NCBI GenBank assembly: GCA_030151135.1
Contig: JASLEQ010000031.1
Span: 1 to 12,592 of the forward strand
DNA from: Candidatus Sulfotelmatobacter sp.
GTDB taxonomy: Bacteria > Acidobacteriota > Terriglobia > Terriglobales > SbA1
DNA: 12,592 nucleotides
Direction: 5' to 3'
Shown: positions 7,880-12,592 of the stretch, piece by piece
Layout of the letters: each line of letters begins with the position of its first letter
How positions within the stretch are numbered: position 1 is the first letter of the stretch
Notes under the pieces: generated by a model
The model's input: the letters and a program-made list of their open reading frames with translations, nothing else
The model's database searches: none
What the model was told of the DNA's origin: nothing
Made by a program: the position numbers and the translations under genes

Positions 7880-9136
7880 CTAGGCTGCGTGCTCCTTGAG
7901 CGTCTGTGAAAGGCGCTCGGCCACGATTTTGTCTTCACCAGGTTGAAGCATGAAGGAGCACATTATGAGTCCTGGCCTATCCTCTCCCCCACCGATGGCG
8001 ATGGCGGGCTTCGAAGCCCGCAGCATCTTCGAAGCGTCTTTTGGATCGAGAGCGATCCGAGAATCCCAAGTGATTTGCATATGCGGAACATGGTTGGCAA
8101 TATCAGGAGTAAAGAATTCCGTGCTCACGCCGGGGATTTTGGTGATCTGTTGCGATATGCGTTCAAGACGCGCCTGCCATTCGCGTGATAGGGCATCGTG
8201 GTCTTCCTTGAGATAGATCTCGATTGCCTTGATCATCCCGATGATCTCTTCTTTACCGACTTTTTGGCTACGGCCGATTGTGTCTTCGTGAGGGCTATTG
8301 TTGAGCAAGGCGTAACCCACCAGATCTTTGCGGCCGATCAGAAGGCCAGCGCATTGCGGTCCGCGCATGACCTTTCCGCCGCTGAAGGTGATCAGGTCGT
8401 AGCCCATATACGCGTAGTCCCACAGATGCGAGACGGGAGGAGTATCGGCAGCAGCATCGTTCATACACGGAATGTTGAGCTGCTTTCCGAGCCTCACCCA
8501 CTCGTCGACTTTAATTTGTCCAGATGCGTTGGCGAAGTTCGAAAAGTGCATCATTGCCGTACGATCGCTGACTGCCTGGCGAAGGTCGTCGCGAGTTTCA
8601 ACTTCGATCAGTTTGATGCCCGTGTTTCTTAGCTGATGATCGAAGGGATTTCGATGCGACTTCTGAATGATTACTTCGGACTTCATGCCCGTCAGGTCGG
8701 GCAACTGGCGGATAAGATTCTCATTGTCTCCAGTCAGAATGCCCGCCAACCCCGATTGGATGGCTGCGGCGGCGCCCGATGTCACGATGGCGGAATATCC
8801 GTCGGGAAGCTTGAGCATCTCACTAATACGTTTTCCGGCAGCGACCTCAAGTTCTGGAATGCTTACGAAGTGACGGCCAGCCATGGCCATGACAGCTTCG
8901 AGTTCCGGGCGAAGAATCGATCCGCCGAGCATCGTCATTGTTCCTTCGCAATTAATGACGGTGCCGACTCCCAACTCGTCATATGGATTTCCGGTCTGGC
9001 CAAAACCTGTCACTGCAGGACTGCTCGCACCCGAAGCAACTTTCGAGAAAAGCTTTCGCGGCGTGAGTAAAGACGTTGCCAGAGCAGCCGCCGTTCCCAG
9101 GAATCCGCGCCGGTTCCAACGCGAGTCCAGTCCCAT
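7880..9136 (-). CDS. Tat-exported SelA/DgaE-like PLP-dependent enzyme (aminotransferase class V fold)
   Basis: A 418-aa fold-type I PLP enzyme of the SelA-like group, which includes L-seryl-tRNA(Sec) selenium transferase and amino-sugar-acid ammonia-lyases such as D-glucosaminate-6-phosphate DgaE. The N-terminus is a Tat signal: NRRGFLG at 8-14, then an Ala/Leu-rich segment. The PLP Schiff-base lysine is Lys255 in FSGGKVMRGPQ. Asp227 in NDAAAD would contact the PLP ring nitrogen, and TSGAAAA (119-125) the phosphate. It is not expected to be a selenium transferase: there is no selD or tRNA-Sec nearby, and it is predicted to be exported. Tat export suits a protein folded around a cofactor. AAGGAG lies upstream of the ATG, and it starts 16 nt after the Rid gene. 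Predicted role: beta-elimination or dehydration/deamination of an amino acid or amino-sugar acid (inference). Confidence 0.85.
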   Translation of the reverse strand: MGLDSRWNRRGFLGTAAALATSLLTPRKLFSKVASGASSPAVTGFGQTGNPYDELGVGTVINCEGTMTMLGGSILRPELEAVMAMAGRHFVSIPELEVAAGKRISEMLKLPDGYSAIVTSGAAAAIQSGLAGILTGDNENLIRQLPDLTGMKSEVIIQKSHRNPFDHQLRNTGIKLIEVETRDDLRQAVSDRTAMMHFSNFANASGQIKVDEWVRLGKQLNIPCMNDAAADTPPVSHLWDYAYMGYDLITFSGGKVMRGPQCAGLLIGRKDLVGYALLNNSPHEDTIGRSQKVGKEEIIGMIKAIEIYLKEDHDALSREWQARLERISQQITKIPGVSTEFFTPDIANHVPHMQITWDSRIALDPKDASKMLRASKPAIAIGGGEDRPGLIMCSFMLQPGEDKIVAERLSQTLKEHAA

Positions 9137-9152
9137 GGTGATCTCCTTTGGT

Positions 9153-9656
9153 TTACTTGTGAGCTACAGCGGCGATGCAATTGATCTCGACCAGAGAGTT
9201 TCCTGGCAGAGCGGCAACAGCAACGGTGGTACGCGCCGGACCTCCGTGCGGGAAATACGTGGCGAAGACTTTGTGCATCCCGTCCCAGTGCTGAATGTTG
9301 GTCAGAAATACATTGGCTTGCAGAACGGTGTCCATAGTGCCGCCGCCGATCTCGACCATTTTTTTCAACTTGTCCATCACATTCGTCGTATGTGCCTCAA
9401 TTGTCCACTCACTCTGAGGGGTGGAGTCATGCGCGCCGATTCCGGACACGTACACCACGCCGTTATGGATAACCACGGGCATGATCACATCCTTTTCGGT
9501 GCCCGGCTTACCTTCCCCATTCAGTTTGCGGATATTGCCGGCATCAGAAGACTTGGCGCTCGCGCGACTAGCAACCCCGACGGCCGTAATTCCGAGGGCA
9601 GACAGAATGGAACCGAATCGCACCGCAAACGCTCTTCGAGTAGAAGATGAATTCAT
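9153..9656 (-). CDS. Tat-exported Rid-family (YjgF/YER057c/UK114) protein, probable imine/enamine deaminase
   Basis: A 167-aa protein. Residues 6-34 form a Tat-like signal (TRRAFAV, then a hydrophobic run ending SRASA), and the Rid domain fills 50-167. Rid proteins are trimers that hydrolyse reactive enamine/imine intermediates released by PLP enzymes. Arg142 in GGPARTTVAVAALP matches the substrate-carboxylate Arg105 of E. coli RidA. The C-terminal strand reads VEINCIA, so the position of E. coli RidA Glu120 appears to be Asn159; this points to a Rid subfamily other than canonical RidA. The start at 9656 has AAGGAG six nt upstream and leads straight into the signal peptide; an upstream in-frame extension has no support. 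It lies 16 nt before the SelA-like PLP gene, a pairing that fits its chemistry. Confidence 0.87.
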   Translation of the reverse strand: MNSSSTRRAFAVRFGSILSALGITAVGVASRASAKSSDAGNIRKLNGEGKPGTEKDVIMPVVIHNGVVYVSGIGAHDSTPQSEWTIEAHTTNVMDKLKKMVEIGGGTMDTVLQANVFLTNIQHWDGMHKVFATYFPHGGPARTTVAVAALPGNSLVEINCIAAVAHK

Positions 9657-9674
9657 AGTTTGCTCCTTCGTAAT

Positions 9675-9691
9675 TTCAATTTCGGATTGAA
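9675..9691. promoter_or_regulatory. Inverted repeat between iclR-type gene and Rid gene
   Basis: A perfect 6-5-6 dyad, TTCAAT-TTCGG-ATTGAA, sits in the 64-nt gap, just upstream of the ribosome-binding site of the Rid gene. It could be an operator for the IclR protein encoded just before it or an mRNA hairpin limiting read-through. It does not match the other dyad at 10606-10618. Only its symmetry and position support a role. Confidence 0.3.
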
Positions 9692-9720
9692 CGCTCAAAT
9701 CAGTGCGGCGCTCGAGCACG

Positions 9721-10566
9721 CTATATAGCCACATTCGCGAAACTGTTCTTCGGGTTGCGGCCATCCGTGGAGGACCTAGGAAGAGGCGCGGCCAGTTGAT
9801 AACCCAGTTCGGCGGAGATCTTGCGGCCCGCGGACTGGATCAATGGCGCCAACTGACGGAGACGTGTGACGGGCATTCGAAACGCAGGAGCCGTGATGCT
9901 GAGGCTCGATTGCACGCCACCCATGTGGTCCCATATCGGCGCGGCAACACAGCGGATATGCAATTCATGCTCTTCCAGGTCGAACGCGTATCCATTCTTC
10001 CGCACGCGGTACAACTCTGTGCGCAGCTCCTGAAGGCTGCCAGCGCCATTTGGAGTGTGGCGCTTTACATCCAGCTCGGTGAGGATTCGCTCCTGCTCGT
10101 CTTCCGGCAGGTGAGCCAGCATGACTTTCCCAACCGCAGTGCAGTAGAGAGGCACGGAGGCACCGATTCGCGAATAGATCCGGAGAGGCTCGGGTGAATC
10201 AAGCTTCTCGACATACACCGCGGAAAGCCCATGCCGCACCGTGAGATGTATGGTTTCACGAGTCTGTTGATTCAGTTCGCGCAAATAAGGAAGGCTCAAG
10301 CGCCGGATATCGAGTTGCCCAGCGGCCGCTTGCCCAATCGCGAAACATGCGATCCCAAGATGATGGATTCCTTCCCCATCGCGATTAAGAAATCCCGATG
10401 CCACCAAATTCGCGAGGAAGCGGTGCACCGTGCTCACCGGCAGGCGGGAGAAGGAGGCCACTTGCTTTGCGGTCAATCCTCGTGGCGACTCGCTGAAAAG
10501 ATGCAACAGGCGCAGACCGCGTTGAAGGGCAGTGATGTCGTAATTTCGCTTGGCGCGTATAGGCAT
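9721..10566 (-). CDS. IclR-family transcriptional regulator
   Basis: Cytoplasmic 281-aa DNA-binding regulator. The N-terminal winged helix-turn-helix covers about 10-75 (ALQRGLRLLHLFSESPRGLT, recognition region LPVSTVHRFLANLVASGF). The IclR effector-binding domain covers about 90-260 (TIHLTVRHGLSAVYVEKLDS, then PLYCTAVGKVMLA and GYAFDLEEHELHIRCVAAPI), the usual order and length. IclR proteins commonly bind organic acids and control operons for aromatic or sugar-acid use. The ATG at 10566 is chosen because it fits the family's N-terminus; no Shine-Dalgarno is visible, and a TTG at 10647 overlapping the upstream gene is less likely. It is the second gene of the operon rather than divergent, which is less common, and probably autoregulates through dyads in the flanking gaps. 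Confidence 0.92.
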   Translation of the reverse strand: MPIRAKRNYDITALQRGLRLLHLFSESPRGLTAKQVASFSRLPVSTVHRFLANLVASGFLNRDGEGIHHLGIACFAIGQAAAGQLDIRRLSLPYLRELNQQTRETIHLTVRHGLSAVYVEKLDSPEPLRIYSRIGASVPLYCTAVGKVMLAHLPEDEQERILTELDVKRHTPNGAGSLQELRTELYRVRKNGYAFDLEEHELHIRCVAAPIWDHMGGVQSSLSITAPAFRMPVTRLRQLAPLIQSAGRKISAELGYQLAAPLPRSSTDGRNPKNSFANVAI

Positions 10567-10574
10567 AGGAGATA

Positions 10575-10621
10575 CGCAAAAATGAAAGCGAGAAATTATC
10601 TGATGAAAATGAGATTTTGCG
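10575..10621. promoter_or_regulatory. Nested dyads in the rraA-like/iclR gap, candidate IclR operator
   Basis: The 67-nt A+T-rich gap before iclR contains the perfect inverted repeat AAAAT-GAG-ATTTT (10606-10618). It also contains a wider pair, CGCAAAA (10575-10581) and TTTTGCG (10615-10621). IclR proteins usually bind A+T-rich palindromes of about 12-20 bp near their own gene, so this is a fair candidate autoregulatory site. Confidence 0.35.
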
Positions 10622-10633
10622 CAAGTCCTAAGC

Positions 10634-11416
10634 TCACAATCGGCCAACTTTCTTTACCGCCTCCACAATCGATTTCCATTGCTCGATCAAGGAGTACATA
10701 GAATGCTCTTTGTAATCCATCTGTTGAGCCAACGAAAGCACAGCCTGCGCTTGAGCCTTGGGAACCACCGCTACGCCGTCACTGTCGGCGACAACAATGT
10801 CGCCCGCATTCACGGGGACGCCGTTGCAAAGAACCGGAATCTGCGAGCCTCCGAATTTGTAATGATGGACCGATGTCGAGGGGACAATGCCGGTGGCGAA
10901 GACCGGGAAGCCGATCTTACGAAGGTACGCGACGTCGCGGACGCCGCCATCGATCACCGCGCCCGCGTAACCGCGCACAGACATGGCGGTGCCCATCAGA
11001 CCGCCCATTCCCGCAATGTCTTCGCCATCTTCCACGACCATGACGTAAACAGAATCTGTGGAACCCTGGTCAATTGCTTCCAGCATGCCGCTCAGGGCCT
11101 GGGGATCATTATTCCCCTCATCTTTCTTCAGGAGCACAGTACGCGCATAGCCTGCGAACTTTGCCGTGAAGATGGGTTGCATGTGATGGCTCATGTACAT
11201 CTTCTTGTGAGTCAGTTGTTCCAACGCGTCAGATACCGACGCCACTTCCACATGGCGGAACTGGGCAACAAGTTCACTGTCGCTCATCGGCGCCGATGCG
11301 GCCGAACTGGACTGTGCATTGGCCGACCGGACCCGCACCGTTTCGATTGATACGAACGATAGCGCCAAGAAGAAAATCGCCAGGATGCGGGCTCTTGAAA
11401 AGGAGACTCGCGGCAT
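10634..11416 (-). CDS. Sec-exported RraA-like protein (HMG/oxaloacetate aldolase-like, COG0684)
   Basis: A 260-aa protein. Residues 1-34 form a Sec signal peptide (RARILAIFFLALSFVSI; cleavage after AxA at 32-34), and the RraA/HMG-aldolase fold fills about 47-250. The family signature is present: GGLMGTAMSVRGYAGAVIDG at 138-157, then GGVRD at 157-161, in which Arg160/Asp161 bind the pyruvyl group and metal in class II pyruvate aldolases. GDIVVADSDGVAVVP (205-219) is also typical. Cytoplasmic members cleave 4-hydroxy-4-methyl-2-oxoglutarate or decarboxylate oxaloacetate; the RNase E inhibitor RraA shares the fold but lacks this activity. An exported copy cannot regulate RNase E, so an aldolase/decarboxylase role is more likely. 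The start at 11416 has GGAGGG six nt upstream; a start 16 codons earlier would spoil the signal. It is the first gene of the five-gene operon. Confidence 0.87.
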   Translation of the reverse strand: MPRVSFSRARILAIFFLALSFVSIETVRVRSANAQSSSAASAPMSDSELVAQFRHVEVASVSDALEQLTHKKMYMSHHMQPIFTAKFAGYARTVLLKKDEGNNDPQALSGMLEAIDQGSTDSVYVMVVEDGEDIAGMGGLMGTAMSVRGYAGAVIDGGVRDVAYLRKIGFPVFATGIVPSTSVHHYKFGGSQIPVLCNGVPVNAGDIVVADSDGVAVVPKAQAQAVLSLAQQMDYKEHSMYSLIEQWKSIVEAVKKVGRL

Positions 11417-11624
11417 TCTTATCCCTCCGAATTTATGACGGAACGCACTATACACCCATGACAACTCACTTTGCTGTACGTGAAAGCCTGGGGTTAAGAT
11501 TACTCGCGATCCGTATCGATGATTTCCGGACGCGCCGTAAGAATGGGTTCCATACTATGAAATCGGGGCAAATGCTCCCGGGTATTAACATGGCCAGGTG
11601 CGGTAGAATGTCGCCGGTTTCTCT
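11417..11624. other. Divergent intergenic region between the exported-enzyme operon and cytochrome c gene
   Basis: 208 bp expected to hold both promoters. On the minus strand TATAGT (11447-11452) could be the -10 of the operon but lacks a good -35. On the plus strand TTAACA (11585-11590) and TAGAAT (11604-11609) resemble promoter boxes but are only 13 nt apart. No clear dyad was found, and none resembling those flanking iclR. Confidence 0.4.
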
Positions 11625-12449
11625 ATGAGGACGCTTTTTCTTGCCATCGGAGTCTGTTTCGTCGCATGGCTCTCAATCTCACTTTCCCTCGCACAGCATC
11701 CTCACGCCACCGCACGGGCGTCTTCAACGGAATCAAGCGCGGGGCGAAGCACTTTCAATTCGTCCTGCGCTGCATGTCATGGACTTGATGGTCGCGGCGG
11801 CGATAAAGCCCCCAATATCTCGACCAACGTTCGAGTGCAGCGCCTGTCCGACGATGAACTTTCGAGCATTATCTCGAATGGCATCCCCGGCACGGGCATG
11901 CCTGCTTTTCACATCCTCAGCAATAGAGACAGACAAGGCGTGGTCGCCTATCTGCGCTCGCTTCAGGGTAAAGGTGAGGCCCGTTCCCTGCCTGGAAATC
12001 CCGAACAAGGCAAAGAGATTTTCTTTGGTAAAGGCGGTTGCGGGAGTTGCCATACCGTCTCCGGTCAGGGAGGATTCATCGGGCCCGACCTCACGAACCA
12101 TGCGGCAACTTCGTCGGTTCAGGCAATTCGAGAAGAAATCGTCAAATCGCCGCGAGTGCCGGCTTCGGGCTACCGGTCGGCGTTAGTAACGACTGCAAAT
12201 GGAGAGCATATCGAGGGCGTGGTTCGGAACGAGGATAATTTCTCGGTACAACTCCAATCTACTGATGGAAAATTTTACTTTTTCAAGAAAGCCGACCTAC
12301 AAAAACTCCAGCCTATCGAGGGATCTTTGATGCCGTCCGATTATCGCGCCCGGTTAAGCGACAGCGAACTCAACGATCTTGCGAGTTATCTGATGACCAC
12401 TCCCGATGCGACTAAGGTTCCTCCATCGCGCAAGGACGACTACGAATGA
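11625..12449 (+). CDS. Exported two-heme c-type cytochrome with C-terminal 'putative heme-binding' domain
   Basis: A 274-aa periplasmic electron carrier. Residues 1-23 are a Sec signal peptide (LFLAIGVCFVAWLSISLSLA). The first cytochrome c domain has CAACH at 48-52 with Met92 (GTGMPAF) as candidate sixth ligand. The second has CGSCH at 139-143, FIGPDL at 151-156 and Met236 (SLMPSDY) as candidate ligand, with a small beta insert (about 182-222). The second half resembles the heme-binding domain common in Planctomycetes, Verrucomicrobia and Acidobacteria (TIGR02603-like), often linked to PQQ or sugar dehydrogenases. No strong Shine-Dalgarno is visible; the start is set by the signal peptide. 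The stop overlaps the next start (ATGA), so it is coupled to the gene downstream. It likely accepts electrons from a periplasmic dehydrogenase, whose identity is not in the window. Confidence 0.9.
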   Translation: MRTLFLAIGVCFVAWLSISLSLAQHPHATARASSTESSAGRSTFNSSCAACHGLDGRGGDKAPNISTNVRVQRLSDDELSSIISNGIPGTGMPAFHILSNRDRQGVVAYLRSLQGKGEARSLPGNPEQGKEIFFGKGGCGSCHTVSGQGGFIGPDLTNHAATSSVQAIREEIVKSPRVPASGYRSALVTTANGEHIEGVVRNEDNFSVQLQSTDGKFYFFKKADLQKLQPIEGSLMPSDYRARLSDSELNDLASYLMTTPDATKVPPSRKDDYE

Positions 12450-12592
12450 AAACCCGGTTCCTACTGGTAATTTTATCGTTCTCGGGTGGGCTGTTGTGGG
12501 CTCAAAGGACCAGGGAATTCAAGCTCGAATCGTTATCGCTGAAGTTTCAGGAATTAATTGCGGCTGATGCAAAACTTGAAAAAGTCGCGACT
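12446..12592 (+). CDS. Partial exported protein, probably SMP-30/gluconolactonase-like (3' end beyond window)
   Basis: An open frame of 49 codons to the window end. It begins with a Sec signal peptide (MKTRFLLVILSFSGGLLWAQ). The mature start FKLESLSLKFQELIAADAKL, followed by EKVAT, resembles the N-terminus of exported SMP-30/gluconolactonase/LRE-like beta-propeller proteins, where a similar 'LI..DAKLEK.A.GF' stretch precedes the propeller. That match is from memory and covers only the N-terminus. The ATG overlaps the cytochrome stop as ATGA, so the two are co-translated. If correct, it would hydrolyse a sugar lactone made by a periplasmic sugar oxidation coupled to the cytochrome. Confidence 0.55.
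   Translation, partial: MKTRFLLVILSFSGGLLWAQRTREFKLESLSLKFQELIAADAKLEKVAT

Noticed and set aside
7880..9136. Selenocysteine synthase (selA) identity
   Set aside because: The fold matches SelA, but the Tat signal and the lack of tRNA-Sec, selB or selD nearby argue against a role in selenocysteine synthesis.
8883..9650. Plus-strand frame of 255 codons across the SelA-like and Rid genes
   Set aside because: It spans two well-supported minus-strand genes and their gap, and its translation resembles no family.
10679..11350. Plus-strand frame of 223 codons opposite the RraA-like gene
   Set aside because: His/Arg-rich shadow translation; the minus strand has the complete RraA signature and signal peptide.
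10634..11416. RNase E inhibitor RraA or menaquinone methyltransferase identity
   Set aside because: The Sec signal puts it outside the cytoplasm, and the methyltransferase name for this family is a historic misannotation; aldolase-type residues are present.

Overview
The window looks like chromosomal DNA of a free-living, polysaccharide-degrading soil bacterium, most likely an Acidobacteriota (Terriglobia/Koribacter/Solibacter type). This rests on gene content: exported twin-arginine (Tat) PLP enzymes, an exported RraA-like protein, a two-heme c-type cytochrome with a probable SMP-30/gluconolactonase partner, a LolA-like protein and an XRE-cupin regulator, all at moderate-to-high G+C. Taxonomy is an inference; there is no rRNA or other marker here. 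No mobile element, tRNA, rRNA or CRISPR array was seen.

Layout. (1) 116-961 (-): exported LolA-like protein, divergent from galactokinase galK (1153-2340, +). (2) 2516-3387 (+): a 59-aa small protein whose stop codon abuts an XRE-cupin regulator. (3) 3409-5574 (-): large secreted clan GH-A-like glycosidase that appears to carry a discoidin domain inside its barrel, divergent from a NagB-type glucosamine-6-phosphate deaminase (5742-6524, +) with a clear TATAAT box. (4) 6521-11416 (-): a five-gene operon, in transcription order RraA-like aldolase, IclR regulator, Rid-family imine deaminase, SelA/DgaE-like PLP enzyme, MFS transporter. (5) 11625-12592 (+): divergent two-heme cytochrome c overlapping (ATGA) the start of a probable SMP-30/gluconolactonase-like protein cut by the window end.

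The most interesting part is region 4. Its three enzymes belong to families that normally work in the cytoplasm, yet each carries an export signal: Sec on the RraA-like protein and Tat on the Rid and SelA-like proteins. The chemistries fit in sequence: a PLP lyase would release an enamine/imine, a Rid protein hydrolyses such intermediates to a 2-keto acid and ammonia, and an RraA-like aldolase cleaves hydroxy-keto acids. An anion:cation symporter-type MFS protein could then import the product. I infer a periplasmic route for an amino-sugar acid or hydroxy-amino acid, controlled by the IclR protein. The substrate is unknown. The galK, XRE-cupin, glycosidase and nagB genes beside it fit a wider sugar and amino-sugar scavenging region, but are not in the same operon.
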